Assembly: GCF_014698935.1 (NCBI RefSeq)
Contig: NZ_JACVMN010000001.1
Location: 62,001 to 126,000, forward strand
DNA: 64,000 bases
Reading direction: 5' to 3'
DNA from: Flagellimonas sp. S3867
GTDB lineage: Bacteria > Bacteroidota > Bacteroidia > Flavobacteriales > Flavobacteriaceae
The notes beneath the pieces are model-generated. The model ran no database searches. It worked only from the letters and a program-made list of their open reading frames with translations, and had not been told where the DNA came from. Each line of letters begins with the position of its first letter. Positions within the stretch are counted from its first letter, which is position 1. Both the position numbers and the translations under genes were made by a program. Positions 9,395-18,783 of this stretch are shown here, one piece after another.

Positions 9395-11899
9395 ATGATG
9401 AAAAGAAAAATAGTGGTCATTAATGACAAAATGACCGAAACTAATGATATGGGAGAAATAAAAATTTCAACTTTTGACAATATGTCCCTGCAGGGTTTGG
9501 ATGAAGATGCCGAATTGATACCACTTCTTACTCCAGAAGATGAGGAGGAAATGAACAGGGAAGTCCTCCCAGAGACGCTTCCGGTACTTCCGTTACGGAA
9601 TACAGTACTTTTTCCTGGGGTAGTGATTCCTATCACTGCAGGACGAGATAAATCCATAAATCTTATCAAAGATGCCAATAATGGCACAAAAACCATTGGC
9701 GTAGTGTCCCAAAAGGATGAGGAAACCGAGAATCCGGGTATAGAAGATATAAACACTTTGGGAACGGTAGCTAGGATTCTTAGGGTGTTGCAAATGCCCG
9801 ATGGCAATACTACCGTGATCATTCAAGGTAAAAAACGCTTCGAGATTGCTGAGATGGTTACCGAAAAACCTTATTTCACGGCAACAGTGCGTGAAGCGGA
9901 GGAGGAACGTCCGGATGAAACAAGTGAGGAATTTGGGGCAATAATCGATTCCATTAAAGAATTGGCTTTTAAAATCATTAAAGACAATCCGAATATACCA
10001 AGCGAGGCTACATTTGCCATCAAAAATATTCAGAGCAACTCGTTCTTGATCAATTTTGTGTCCTCCAACCTTAATTTAAGTGTTTCAGAGAAGCAAAGAC
10101 TTTTGGAGATTCCAAATCTGCAAGAACGTGCCCTTACTACCTTGAAATATATGAATCAGGAACTTCAAAAATTGGAGTTGAAAAATGATATTCAGTCCAA
10201 GGTACGCAATGACATGGACCAGCAACAGCGGGAATATTTCTTGCACCAGCAGATGAAAACCATTCAAGAAGAACTTGGAGGAGTTTCTTATGAGGAGGAA
10301 GTTGATGAAATGCGTGTCAAAGCGAAAGAGAAAAAGTGGAACAAAAAAATAAAGGAGCATTTTGAAAAAGAACTTTCGAAAATGCAACGCATGAATCCAC
10401 AGGTAGCAGAATATTCCATACAACGGAACTATTTGGACCTTTTCTTGGATTTGCCATGGGATGAATTTTCAAAAGATAAGTTCGATTTAAAACGAGCCCA
10501 GAAGATATTAGACCGCGATCATTACGGACTTGAAGATGTAAAACGTAGGATTATTGAGTATTTGGCAGTGCTGAAACTCCGAAACGATATGAAATCACCC
10601 ATTTTATGTCTTTATGGCCCTCCTGGAGTAGGTAAGACCTCTTTGGGAAAATCCGTGGCAGAGGCATTGGGCAGGGAATATGTGCGTATGTCCTTAGGCG
10701 GACTCCGTGATGAAGCTGAGATTCGTGGACACCGTAAAACCTATATTGGTGCAATGCCAGGGCGAATTGTACAAAGCATAAAAAAAGCTGGTACCTCCAA
10801 TCCGGTTTTTATCTTGGATGAAATTGATAAACTTGCCAGCAGTCATCAAGGGGACCCTTCTTCAGCAATGTTGGAAGTTTTGGATCCAGAGCAGAACAGC
10901 GAGTTCTATGATAATTTCCTGGAAATGGGCTATGACCTTTCCAAAGTAATGTTTATCGCTACGGCAAATAATCTTGGTACCATTCAACCCGCATTGCGCG
11001 ATCGTATGGAGATTATCAATGTAACAGGCTATACCATTGAAGAAAAAGTGGAAATCGCCAAAAAACATTTGCTACCCAAGCAATTGAAAGAACATGGACT
11101 TTCCACCAAAGACTTGAAGATTGGAAAACCCCAATTGGAAAAAATTGTGGAAGGCTACACACGTGAATCCGGAGTACGAAGTTTAGAGAAACAATTGGCA
11201 AAAATGGTACGTTATGCGGCTAAGTCTATTGCCATTGAAGAAGAATATAATGTAAAAGTGACCAATGCCAATGTTGAAAAAATCCTAGGACCAGCACGTT
11301 TAGAGCGCGACAAGTACGAGAACAATGATGTGGCGGGTGTTGTAACTGGCTTGGCTTGGACCAGTGTAGGAGGAGATATTCTTTTTATCGAATCCATTCT
11401 TTCCAAAGGAAAAGGCACACTAAACATTACCGGAAACCTTGGGAAAGTAATGAAGGAGTCGGCCACCATTGCCATGGAATATATCAAATCCAATGCAGAT
11501 ACCTTCGGAATAGATTCGGATGTATTTGAAAAATATAATGTACATATTCACGTACCCGAAGGAGCTACACCCAAAGATGGGCCAAGTGCTGGTATAACCA
11601 TGTTAACTTCTTTGGTTTCGCTGTTTACCCAACGCAAAGTTAAAAAGAGCTTGGCCATGACCGGTGAAATTACCCTTAGGGGTAAAGTATTGCCTGTTGG
11701 AGGAATAAAGGAAAAGATTTTGGCCGCTAAAAGGGCTCGTATCAAGGAAATCATTCTTTGTGAGGATAACCGAAAAGATATCGAGGAAATCAAAGAGGAC
11801 TATCTTAAGGGACTTACTTTTCACTATGTAACGGATATGAGTGAAGTCATTGACATTGCCGTTACCAATAGAAAGGTAAAAAATGCCAAGAAACTTTAG
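9395..11899 (+). CDS. lon: Endopeptidase La (Lon protease)
   Basis: An 834-residue ATP-dependent serine protease that degrades misfolded and regulatory proteins in the cytoplasm. The substrate-binding LAN domain spans about residues 60-270, and a coiled-coil region follows. The AAA+ module has Walker [10 protein letters not shown] at 408-416, with FILDEIDK as Walker B. The C-terminal protease domain has the Ser-Lys dyad, Ser731 in DGPSAG and Lys772 in GGIKEK. Full length for the family. Two in-frame ATGs lie close together, and the first is used here. The 163-bp divergent gap to the sigma operon holds a near-consensus promoter (TACTTTTA at about 9363). Confidence 0.97.
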   Translation: MMKRKIVVINDKMTETNDMGEIKISTFDNMSLQGLDEDAELIPLLTPEDEEEMNREVLPETLPVLPLRNTVLFPGVVIPITAGRDKSINLIKDANNGTKTIGVVSQKDEETENPGIEDINTLGTVARILRVLQMPDGNTTVIIQGKKRFEIAEMVTEKPYFTATVREAEEERPDETSEEFGAIIDSIKELAFKIIKDNPNIPSEATFAIKNIQSNSFLINFVSSNLNLSVSEKQRLLEIPNLQERALTTLKYMNQELQKLELKNDIQSKVRNDMDQQQREYFLHQQMKTIQEELGGVSYEEEVDEMRVKAKEKKWNKKIKEHFEKELSKMQRMNPQVAEYSIQRNYLDLFLDLPWDEFSKDKFDLKRAQKILDRDHYGLEDVKRRIIEYLAVLKLRNDMKSPILCLYGPPGVGKTSLGKSVAEALGREYVRMSLGGLRDEAEIRGHRKTYIGAMPGRIVQSIKKAGTSNPVFILDEIDKLASSHQGDPSSAMLEVLDPEQNSEFYDNFLEMGYDLSKVMFIATANNLGTIQPALRDRMEIINVTGYTIEEKVEIAKKHLLPKQLKEHGLSTKDLKIGKPQLEKIVEGYTRESGVRSLEKQLAKMVRYAAKSIAIEEEYNVKVTNANVEKILGPARLERDKYENNDVAGVVTGLAWTSVGGDILFIESILSKGKGTLNITGNLGKVMKESATIAMEYIKSNADTFGIDSDVFEKYNVHIHVPEGATPKDGPSAGITMLTSLVSLFTQRKVKKSLAMTGEITLRGKVLPVGGIKEKILAAKRARIKEIILCEDNRKDIEEIKEDYLKGLTFHYVTDMSEVIDIAVTNRKVKNAKKL

Positions 11900-11907
11900 G
11901 AAAATTA

Positions 11908-11930
11908 TCCCCTTGAGGGGACTTTAGGGG
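11908..11930 (+). terminator. Weak hairpin after lon
   Basis: The palindrome TCCCCTTGAGGGGA is followed by a second GGGG run and a modest T stretch. It resembles the short CCCCTTGAGGGG repeats common between flavobacterial genes and could act as a weak terminator. Confidence 0.4.
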
Positions 11931-11962
11931 TCTTCTTATATCGTAGATTATCTATGCTTTCT

Positions 11963-11970
11963 TATTTTTG
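11963..11970 (+). promoter_or_regulatory. Promoter -7 element just upstream of cmk
   Basis: TATTTTTG matches the Bacteroidota TAnnTTTG element exactly. It ends only 4 bases before the cmk ATG at 11975, so transcription from it would begin at or next to the start codon. No TTTG element was found at the right distance. Confidence 0.45.
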
Positions 11971-11974
11971 AACC

Positions 11975-12667
11975 ATGGGAAAAATTACTGTGGCCATTGA
12001 TGGTTATTCCTCCACGGGAAAAAGCACCATTGCAAAGCAACTCGCCAAAGCACTTAATTATATTTATGTGGACACCGGCGCCATGTATCGGGCGGTTACA
12101 CTTTATGCCATTCAACACAATTATGTAGGAGATCAGGAAGATATTGCCGGTTTGGTTAATGATTTACCCGATATTAAACTGAAATTTGTTCCGAACAAAG
12201 CATTGGAAATTTCTGAAATGCACTTGAACGGTAAGAACGTGGAGCGTGAAATTCGAAATATGGAAGTTTCCAGTCATGTGAGTAAAGTAGCGACCATCCC
12301 TGAGGTTCGACACAAATTGGTGGAAATGCAACAGCAAATGGATACCGAAAAAGGCATCGTAATGGATGGAAGGGATATAGGAACCGTTGTTTTCCCTGAT
12401 GCAGAATTAAAGTTATTTATGACGGCATCTCCTGAAGCCCGCGCCACACGTAGATACAAGGAACTTTTGGAGCGGGGTGAGGTTGTTTCCTATGAAGAAG
12501 TATTGGAAAACGTGCAAAAGCGGGATTTTATAGATTCCACTCGCAAAACATCACCTTTACGCAAAGCGGATGACGCCATTGAGTTTGACAATAGCGATAT
12601 GGGCTTGGCAGAACAATTTGAACGTGTTTTTGACTATACCAAAAGGATTATAGCGGAAAAGAGTTAG
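11975..12667 (+). CDS. cmk: (d)CMP kinase
   Basis: A 230-residue cytidylate kinase that phosphorylates CMP and dCMP in pyrimidine nucleotide metabolism. The P-loop GYSSTGKST is at residues 8-16. The CMP-binding insert follows, and the conserved MDGRDIGTVVFPDA stretch lies near residue 130. The length fits the family. In many flavobacteria cmk lies just before rpsA. Here that order is kept, but a two-gene insertion and the kbp-like gene stand between them. A TAnnTTTG element almost touches the start codon, hinting at a leaderless mRNA. Confidence 0.96.
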   Translation: MGKITVAIDGYSSTGKSTIAKQLAKALNYIYVDTGAMYRAVTLYAIQHNYVGDQEDIAGLVNDLPDIKLKFVPNKALEISEMHLNGKNVEREIRNMEVSSHVSKVATIPEVRHKLVEMQQQMDTEKGIVMDGRDIGTVVFPDAELKLFMTASPEARATRRYKELLERGEVVSYEEVLENVQKRDFIDSTRKTSPLRKADDAIEFDNSDMGLAEQFERVFDYTKRIIAEKS

Positions 12668-12704
12668 ATTTTTGACCCTCTAATTTTTTAGAACTGCACT
12701 TATC

Positions 12705-12821
12705 GGTCCGTATAACTGTCAGTTACGGGTTAATATACGTAGATTCTCGGTTTAGTACAGACTTTAGCAATTCCGAGTGGATTAGACGTAATTGCGGTCA
12801 TACATTGTTGTGTGTAGTTTT
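12705..12821. repeat. Hairpin-rich boundary of a small insertion
   Basis: This stretch holds the inverted repeat CCGTATAACTG T CAGTTACGG (12708-12728) and a second pair GCAATT/AATTGC (about 12768-12796). At 12804-12819 it holds ATTGTTGTGTGTAGTT, whose inverted copy (13 of 16 bases, 10-base identical core) lies at 14528-14543. Together the two copies bound the genes at 12822-14515. Confidence 0.6.
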
Positions 12822-13724
12822 TTATTTTTCAATTCTACCATAGTTTTTTAACACTTTCAAAACCCATAATGTTTGAATTCCTGCCCATTCTAACTTCGTT
12901 CCTTGACTAATACCGTACCAAGTATACCATCGCCCGTCTTCTTTTTGCTTGTTAATTAATTCTTTTATATCAGATTCGATAGTCTCTTTGGTGAATAGCG
13001 AATATAGAACGCTTTCAGAAGATGTTGCATAGTTTAAACGATGTGGTTTTTCGTAAAGTCCCCAACCTTCATCAGATTTATCTTCACAAATTACTCCGTT
13101 ATTCGATATCCAGTTTTTTAGATCATTGATTTTTTTTTTCGCCTTGTCTTGACTTTTGGTATGCTTTAAAAATGTTAACCATCTTGGTACACACAAATAA
13201 CAAAAAACATGTTTATCCTTTATTCTCTCAAATTCACTCCAAACAAACTCTTCTGCTTTTTTCATCCAAGGAATATCAATCTCGTACTTTTCCAAAATTC
13301 CAAGTAGTGGCGCAGTGGTACTTAAAGCCGCCCATTCTTTAACTGTTTTGAAATGCCCTTCGCAAGGGTAATCACTTTTCGGTCTAAACATCCAAGGAAT
13401 ACCACCTTTTTCTGTTGTTATACTTTCAAAATAGGGCATAAAGTCTTTTAGAATGATTTCTTTGGTCAAATAACCAATTTCATCAAGTGTTTCCAGCGCC
13501 ATTATACTAAACAATGGTTGACTTTCAGGTGATGCTGTATCTGGTTCCATTCCATGTCCAAAGCCGCCATCAGAGTTTCTGTAGGCATACACTGCATGAA
13601 AAACACCTTCTTTGTTTCCATTTGCAAAGTGAAAATCAAACAAACGCCTTTCTATCATCCTAGCATTTGTTAATATAAAATCCTTAGCCTTATTAAAACT
13701 TTGCTTAGTGAGTATAGTATTCAT
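12822..13724 (-). CDS. Hypothetical protein, prenyltransferase/cyclase-like alpha-toroid
   Basis: A 300-residue protein without a signal peptide or membrane segment. It carries DGGFGHGMEPD near residue 52, WGLYEKPHRLNY near 220 and DGRWYTWYG near 265. These D-G-G-(F/W) motifs are typical of alpha/alpha-toroid proteins related to squalene cyclase and prenyltransferases. No catalytic DxDD motif is seen, so enzymatic activity is doubtful. It sits 38 bp downstream of an AraC-type regulator on the same strand, inside the inverted-repeat-bounded insertion, and is more AT-rich than its neighbours, which suggests transfer. Its function is unknown. Confidence 0.75.
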   Translation of the reverse strand: MNTILTKQSFNKAKDFILTNARMIERRLFDFHFANGNKEGVFHAVYAYRNSDGGFGHGMEPDTASPESQPLFSIMALETLDEIGYLTKEIILKDFMPYFESITTEKGGIPWMFRPKSDYPCEGHFKTVKEWAALSTTAPLLGILEKYEIDIPWMKKAEEFVWSEFERIKDKHVFCYLCVPRWLTFLKHTKSQDKAKKKINDLKNWISNNGVICEDKSDEGWGLYEKPHRLNYATSSESVLYSLFTKETIESDIKELINKQKEDGRWYTWYGISQGTKLEWAGIQTLWVLKVLKNYGRIEK

Positions 13725-13762
13725 TTGTTTTAAATCTTTGTTAGTTTCTCACAAAGCTATGA

Positions 13763-14515
13763 TTATGCAAAGTAATAGTATTGTATAAATCGGTCATTAT
13801 TATTTAAGTCTAAATCACTTGGTTTAGTTCCTGTGTACTTTTTAAGTTCACGAATAAAATGAGGTTGGTCATAATAATGTTGATAAAAAGAATGCCCTTG
13901 TTTTATTTGAACTAAGCTTCTTTTAAGTCGAATTATTTTTGAATATTCTTTAATTCCCATTCCAATCATTTCGGTAACTAATCTGTTCAATTGTCTTGAA
14001 CTTAAACCAACTGTTTTTGATATTTTATCAACAGTAAAAGTTCCGTCTGATTCATCTATAAGTTTAAAGCACTTTTTTAAACGCTTGTCAGGTTCGATAT
14101 TTTCTGTAAATTTTAGAAATTGTTGATTTAGGTAATTTACAAGTGATTTTGGATTTTTGAGGTTGTTAATCAGTAATTTTTCATTAAGATTAAATTCAGA
14201 CAATGATGTGATATATTTAGAGTCATCAAGCAATGAATTGATATTAAACTTAAAGATACTTCCAATGGCAAAAGGATGAAAACATATACCCAATACTTCT
14301 TCATCTTCAAAATAACTAATTGATGCAGTATTTGTCCAAATCCCAGTTAGTCGTTTATCAACTATTCTACCTTTTTTTAAATTGATAACCAAACAGAAAT
14401 GACCATCAGGAAAAATATCAAAATGCTTTACTGAATTTGTTCCAATTCTGTAATACCAGTAAGATTGTATGTAATCTTTTAGTCTTAAATCTGTTTCAAA
14501 TTCGTGAGTTATCAT
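13763..14515 (-). CDS. AraC family transcriptional regulator
   Basis: A 250-residue regulator. Residues 1-140 form an N-terminal sensing domain of the DUF6597 type often found in Bacteroidota AraC proteins. Residues about 155-245 are the AraC double helix-turn-helix: TVDKISKTVGLSSRQLNRLV is the first helix pair and YYDQPHFIRELKKYTGTKPSD is the signature of the second. It probably activates its downstream partner at 12822. The ligand is unknown. Strongly AT-rich, and inside the bounded insertion. Confidence 0.87.
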   Translation of the reverse strand: MITHEFETDLRLKDYIQSYWYYRIGTNSVKHFDIFPDGHFCLVINLKKGRIVDKRLTGIWTNTASISYFEDEEVLGICFHPFAIGSIFKFNINSLLDDSKYITSLSEFNLNEKLLINNLKNPKSLVNYLNQQFLKFTENIEPDKRLKKCFKLIDESDGTFTVDKISKTVGLSSRQLNRLVTEMIGMGIKEYSKIIRLKRSLVQIKQGHSFYQHYYDQPHFIRELKKYTGTKPSDLDLNNNDRFIQYYYFA

Positions 14516-14527
14516 TTACGTTCTTCA

Positions 14528-14543
14528 AATTACACACAACGTT
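14528..14543. repeat. Right copy of insertion-bounding inverted repeat
   Basis: AATTACACACAACGTT is the inverse of the copy at 12804-12819 (13 of 16 bases). It lies 12 bp upstream of the AraC gene start. Confidence 0.55.
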
Positions 14544-14674
14544 TAAGATATGGTCGCGTTTTAATGGGTTATATCGACTGATAATTGAAGTTCGGGAATT
14601 TTATTGAAAAATCCAGATGAAATGGACAGATACTACTTTTGGAAAAACAAATGCCAAGGGATACCTGATATCAC

Positions 14675-14706
14675 AAAAAAAAGCGCCTTTAAGGCGCTTT
14701 TTTAAC
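14675..14706 (-). terminator. Terminator of the BON/LysM gene
   Basis: A near-perfect hairpin, AAAAAAGCGCC TTTA GGCGCTTTTTT, has A and T runs on both sides. On the minus strand it lies 16 bp after the stop codon of the gene at 14722. Confidence 0.88.
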
Positions 14707-14721
14707 TACAAATTCTTTTTT

Positions 14722-15102
14722 CTAGATGTTTGGAATCACCAAAACCTGATCTGGGTGAATCATATCCGGATTTTTAAGGATATTGGTATTGGCCTCAAAA
14801 ATCTTGTTGTATTTCATGGCATCACCATAATAATGCTTGGCTATTTTGCTTAAAGATTCGCCACTCTGCACCGTATGTCTGTGATAAACGGAATCATCAG
14901 AAACTGAAATATTTGCTTTAATGTCGCTTGGGCTCTCTCCGCCAATTTCCTTGATTTTATCCCAAATAGCATTCTTAACATAAGGGGTGTTTGCTTCCCC
15001 TTTTATCTTTAAAACGCCGGCGTCTTCAGAAACATCACCATTTTGAATGGCCAATTTCTGTCCAAGGTCCAAAACTGCTTGGTATTTTGCTTTTACACTC
15101 AT
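14722..15102 (-). CDS. BON and LysM domain protein (Kbp/YgaU-like)
   Basis: A 126-residue protein with an N-terminal BON-like domain (about residues 15-65) and a C-terminal LysM domain (about residues 72-124, opening [18 protein letters not shown] and ending LVIPNI). This is the order found in E. coli Kbp (YgaU), a cytoplasmic potassium-binding protein, though the present protein is somewhat shorter. There is no signal peptide, which agrees with Kbp and argues against a peptidoglycan role. It is a single-gene unit with its own terminator, divergent from rpsA. Potassium binding is inferred by family resemblance only. Confidence 0.85.
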   Translation of the reverse strand: MSVKAKYQAVLDLGQKLAIQNGDVSEDAGVLKIKGEANTPYVKNAIWDKIKEIGGESPSDIKANISVSDDSVYHRHTVQSGESLSKIAKHYYGDAMKYNKIFEANTNILKNPDMIHPDQVLVIPNI

Positions 15103-15218
15103 AATATGCTGTATTAAATTTAATGGTTAATAGTAAGAAACAAGATATGCATAAAAGTCACATTTTGACTTAATTTTTCATTAATTATCGACCCAAGTCC
15201 GTAAGAGTTTAATAAGGG

Positions 15219-15249
15219 TTTGTAAAACAAGGAATTAATTGTATTTTTG
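15219..15249 (+). promoter_or_regulatory. rpsA promoter (TTTG-N19-TAnnTTTG)
   Basis: TTTG at 15219-15222 and TATTTTTG at 15242-15249 are separated by 19 bases, an exact match to the Bacteroidota housekeeping promoter. Transcription should begin near 15255, giving a leader of about 105 bases before the rpsA ATG. Confidence 0.75.
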
Positions 15250-15362
15250 CACTCCTTTTTAGCAAAGCAGCAGGAGAAAAAAGGATTATAAAAAACTATA
15301 ACATCTTTCACAGCGATTGTTTAACTCCTGTAGACTCGTGAAATACAAATTAATATCAGCAG

Positions 15363-17195
15363 ATGGCTGAAGAAAAAGCAAAAGTTGAAGTAGAAGAAAC
15401 TACCGCAACAGCAGAAGTAAAAGAAGAAGTTACCACCCAACAAGATCCTAAGGAATTTTTGGAAAGTTTCGATTGGGACAAGTATGAGGAAGGTATTGAA
15501 AAAGTTGATGACAGCAAGTTGAGCGAATTTGAAAAACTTGTTGAGGAAAATTTCGTTGATACTGCCGATGAAGAGGTAGTGAAGGGAAAAGTGGTTCACA
15601 TGACCGATCGCGAAGCGATCATCGACATCAATGCCAAGTCGGAAGGAGTTATCTCTTTAAACGAATTCCGTTACAACCCTGATCTTAAAGTAGGGGATAA
15701 AGTTGAGGTACTTATCGATATCCGTGAAGACAAAACCGGACAACTGGTACTGTCTCACAGAAAAGCAAGAACCATCATGGCATGGGACAGAGTAAACGCT
15801 GCCCATGATAAAGAAGAGATTGTAACAGGTTTTGTAAAATGCAGAACCAAAGGAGGTATGATCGTAGATGTATTTGGAATCGAGGCGTTCTTGCCAGGTT
15901 CTCAAATCGATGTGAAGCCTATCCGTGATTACGATCAATATGTTGGCAAAACAATGGAATTTAAAGTGGTTAAGATCAACCACGAGTTCAAGAACGTTGT
16001 TGTTTCACACAAAGCGTTGATTGAAGCTGACATTGAAGAGCAGAAAAAGGAAATCATCGGGCAGTTAGAAAAAGGTCAAGTATTGGAAGGTATCGTGAAA
16101 AACGTTACTTCCTACGGGGTGTTTATCGACCTTGGCGGTGTAGACGGATTGATTCACATTACCGATCTTTCTTGGAGCAGAATCAACCACCCGAACGAGG
16201 TTGTTGAACTAGACCAGAAACTGAATGTGGTAATCCTTGACTTTGATGACAATAAATCAAGAATCCAGTTAGGTCTTAAGCAATTGGAGAAACATCCTTG
16301 GGATGCCCTGGGTGACGAGATCAAAATTGGGGACAAAGTAAAAGGTAAAGTAGTAGTTATAGCTGATTACGGTGCCTTTATCGAAGTTGCCGAAGGTGTA
16401 GAAGGATTGATTCACGTTTCAGAAATGTCTTGGTCTACCCACTTAAGATCTGCACAAGATTTTGTAAAGGTAGGAGATGAGATCGAAGCTGTAGTATTGA
16501 CCTTGGATAGAGAAGATCGTAAAATGTCGTTGGGTATTAAGCAATTAACGCCAGACCCATGGACCGATATCACTTCCAAATATCCTGTAGGTTCTAAACA
16601 CAAAGGAATTGTAAGAAACTTTACCAACTTCGGTGTGTTTGTTGAAATGGAAGAAGGAATCGACGGATTGATTTATATCTCAGACCTTTCTTGGACCAAG
16701 AAGATCAAGCATCCATCAGAGTTTGTTACTGTAGGTGACACATTGGAAGTTGAGGTATTGGAATTGGATGTGGAAGGACGCAAATTGAGCCTTGGTCACA
16801 AACAAACCACTGAGAACCCTTGGGATAAATATTCCAAAGAGTTTGCTGAGGGAACTGTACACAAAGCAGCAATTGCAGAAGTTGTTGACAAAGGAGCTAC
16901 CGTAAACTTCAATGAAGATATTGTAGGATTCGTTCCTTCCCGTCACATGGAAAAAGAAGATGGTAAAAAACTTGTAAAGGGAGAAGAAGTTGATTTCAAG
17001 ATCATTGAGTTCAACAAAGACTTTAAACGAGTTGTTGCTAGTCACACTGCTATCTTTAGGGAGCAGGAAGAAAGAAATGTTAGATCTGCCAAAAAGCGTT
17101 CTACATCCTCTGACGAAGCTGCACCAACATTAGGTGATGCCAATGCGCAATTGCAAGCATTGAAAGACAAAATGGAAGCTGATTCCAAAAAGTAA
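15363..17195 (+). CDS. rpsA: 30S ribosomal protein S1
   Basis: A 610-residue ribosomal protein S1, which binds mRNA at the 30S subunit. After an acidic N-terminal extension (about 70 residues, rich in Glu), six S1/OB-fold repeats are visible. Repeats with clear G-V-F-(I/V) cores include SYGVFIDLGGVDGLIHITDLSW, DYGAFIEVAEGVEGLIHVSEMSW and NFGVFVEMEEGIDGLIYISDLSW. The tail is basic. It is preceded by a strong promoter and a leader that can fold in two exclusive ways, and followed by a terminator. S1 often regulates its own translation. Codon use and position agree with a highly expressed gene. Confidence 0.97.
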   Translation: MAEEKAKVEVEETTATAEVKEEVTTQQDPKEFLESFDWDKYEEGIEKVDDSKLSEFEKLVEENFVDTADEEVVKGKVVHMTDREAIIDINAKSEGVISLNEFRYNPDLKVGDKVEVLIDIREDKTGQLVLSHRKARTIMAWDRVNAAHDKEEIVTGFVKCRTKGGMIVDVFGIEAFLPGSQIDVKPIRDYDQYVGKTMEFKVVKINHEFKNVVVSHKALIEADIEEQKKEIIGQLEKGQVLEGIVKNVTSYGVFIDLGGVDGLIHITDLSWSRINHPNEVVELDQKLNVVILDFDDNKSRIQLGLKQLEKHPWDALGDEIKIGDKVKGKVVVIADYGAFIEVAEGVEGLIHVSEMSWSTHLRSAQDFVKVGDEIEAVVLTLDREDRKMSLGIKQLTPDPWTDITSKYPVGSKHKGIVRNFTNFGVFVEMEEGIDGLIYISDLSWTKKIKHPSEFVTVGDTLEVEVLELDVEGRKLSLGHKQTTENPWDKYSKEFAEGTVHKAAIAEVVDKGATVNFNEDIVGFVPSRHMEKEDGKKLVKGEEVDFKIIEFNKDFKRVVASHTAIFREQEERNVRSAKKRSTSSDEAAPTLGDANAQLQALKDKMEADSKK

Positions 17196-17215
17196 TCAGA
17201 CTTTCTTTACATACT

Positions 17216-17247
17216 AAAGGCCTCGTTGGAAACAACGGGGCTTTTTT
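17216..17247 (+). terminator. Terminator of rpsA
   Basis: The stem GGCCTCGTTG / CAACGGGGCT with a short loop is followed by six T, 21 bp after the rpsA stop codon. It also shows that the pyrR frame cannot start at the upstream ATG at 17226. Confidence 0.9.
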
Positions 17248-17274
17248 ATATTCCGTTCATTTTAAAGAATTGTT

Positions 17275-17282
17275 TACTTTTG
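17275..17282 (+). promoter_or_regulatory. pyrR promoter -7 element
   Basis: TACTTTTG matches TAnnTTTG exactly and lies 27 bases upstream of the pyrR ATG at 17310. No TTTG element is seen at the right distance. Confidence 0.5.
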
Positions 17283-17309
17283 TACCCAACTGAGACGGTA
17301 GCACAGCAA

Positions 17310-17849
17310 ATGAGTCAAAAAGTACTTCTTACCTCCAAAGAAATCAACATCATACTTCACCGTTTAGCCTGTCAACTTCTTGAAAACCATTTAGATTTTA
17401 GTAATACGGCATTAATAGGTATTCAACCTAGAGGTGTTTATTTGGCCGAACGATTGGCTAAAATTCTTCGTGAAGACTATAAGGTGAAGAACATTGAACT
17501 CGGTTTCTTGGACATCACATTTTATCGTGACGACTTTGGAAGAGGAGAAAAAACATTAAAGGCAAACACTACCAAAATCGATTTTTTGGTCGAAGATAAA
17601 AACGTGGTCATCATAGATGACGTTTTGTATACCGGCAGGAGCATTAGGGCGGCATTGACAGCCATTCAGTCCTTCGGAAGACCGTCGGATATTGAATTGC
17701 TAACATTGATTGATAGAAGGTTCAGTAGACATTTGCCCATACAACCCAATTATAGAGGCAGACAAGTAGATGCCATTAACGAAGAGAAAGTGAAGGTGAT
17801 GTGGCAGGAAAATGATGGAAAAGACATTGTGTATTTAGTAAGCAAATAA
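17310..17849 (+). CDS. pyrR: PyrR, pyrimidine regulator / uracil phosphoribosyltransferase
   Basis: A 179-residue PRTase-fold protein. The PRPP-binding motif VVIIDDVLYTGRSIRAA lies at about residues 93-110, and the start MSQKVLLTSKEI is typical of PyrR. In Bacillus, PyrR binds pyr mRNA in response to UMP and also has weak uracil phosphoribosyltransferase activity. An upstream ATG at 17226 in the same frame was not used, because it lies within the rpsA terminator and upstream of the promoter element. pyrB follows 6 bp later, so the two form an operon. Whether this PyrR binds RNA cannot be judged from sequence. Confidence 0.92.
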   Translation: MSQKVLLTSKEINIILHRLACQLLENHLDFSNTALIGIQPRGVYLAERLAKILREDYKVKNIELGFLDITFYRDDFGRGEKTLKANTTKIDFLVEDKNVVIIDDVLYTGRSIRAALTAIQSFGRPSDIELLTLIDRRFSRHLPIQPNYRGRQVDAINEEKVKVMWQENDGKDIVYLVSK

Positions 17850-17855
17850 CAAAGA

Positions 17856-18779
17856 ATGAGTGAATTAAGTGTAGATCACTTGCTAGGAATAAAATATCTT
17901 GATAAAAAGGATATAGCACTCATTTTTGAAACGGCCGATCATTTCAAAGAGGTCATCAACAGATCCATTAAAAAAGTACCTACGCTACGTGATACCACTA
18001 TTGCAAACATCTTTTTTGAAAACAGTACGCGTACCAGACTGTCGTTTGAACTAGCAGAAAAAAGACTTTCGGCCGATGTGGTCAACTTTTCGGCATCCCA
18101 ATCGTCGGTTAAAAAAGGAGAGACACTGATTGATACCGTAAACAACATCCTGTCGATGAAAGTGGATATGGTAGTAATGCGCCATCCCAACCCTGGGGCA
18201 GGTATATTTTTATCGAAACATGTGGATGCCTCAATTATTAATGCCGGTGACGGAGCCCATGAACACCCAACCCAGGCACTGCTCGATTCGTACTCCATAA
18301 GAGAAAAACTTGGAGATATCAGAGGTAAAAATGTGGTCATAGTAGGTGATATTTTACATTCCCGTGTTGCTTTGTCCAATATCTTTGCCCTAAAGTTGCA
18401 AGGTGCAAATGTAAAAGTTTGTGGTCCTAAAACATTGATTCCTAAACACATAGAATCATTAGGGGTGAAGGTTGAAACTAATTTGAGAAAAGCACTTGAA
18501 TGGTGCGACGTGGCCAATATGCTACGCGTGCAAAATGAGCGAATGGACATCAGTTATTTCCCATCAACAAGAGAATATACACAACAGTTTGGGGTCAATA
18601 AACAACTCTTAAACAGTTTGGACAAGCAAATTGTGATCATGCATCCAGGACCAATCAACAGGGGAGTGGAGATCACAAGTGACGTGGCAGATTCCGACCA
18701 GTCCATCATCTTGGAACAAGTAGAAAATGGAGTGGCGATTCGTATGGCGGTAATGTATTTATTGGCAGCAAAAAAGTAG
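17856..18779 (+). CDS. pyrB: Aspartate carbamoyltransferase, catalytic subunit
   Basis: A 307-residue ATCase catalytic chain, which joins carbamoyl phosphate and aspartate in the first committed step of pyrimidine synthesis. The carbamoyl-phosphate loop ENSTRTRLSFELA lies at about residues 49-61. HPTQALLD lies near 136 and VMHPGPINRG near 267, all diagnostic. No pyrI regulatory chain is seen in the window. The gene starts 6 bp after pyrR and is followed 4 bp later by a small STAS-like gene, so the three are probably one transcript. Confidence 0.97.
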   Translation: MSELSVDHLLGIKYLDKKDIALIFETADHFKEVINRSIKKVPTLRDTTIANIFFENSTRTRLSFELAEKRLSADVVNFSASQSSVKKGETLIDTVNNILSMKVDMVVMRHPNPGAGIFLSKHVDASIINAGDGAHEHPTQALLDSYSIREKLGDIRGKNVVIVGDILHSRVALSNIFALKLQGANVKVCGPKTLIPKHIESLGVKVETNLRKALEWCDVANMLRVQNERMDISYFPSTREYTQQFGVNKQLLNSLDKQIVIMHPGPINRGVEITSDVADSDQSIILEQVENGVAIRMAVMYLLAAKK

Positions 18780-18783
18780 TAAA

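Noticed and set aside
17226..17309. A longer pyrR start (28 extra residues)
   Set aside because: These codons overlap the rpsA terminator and precede the promoter element, and PyrR homologues begin at the ATG at 17310.
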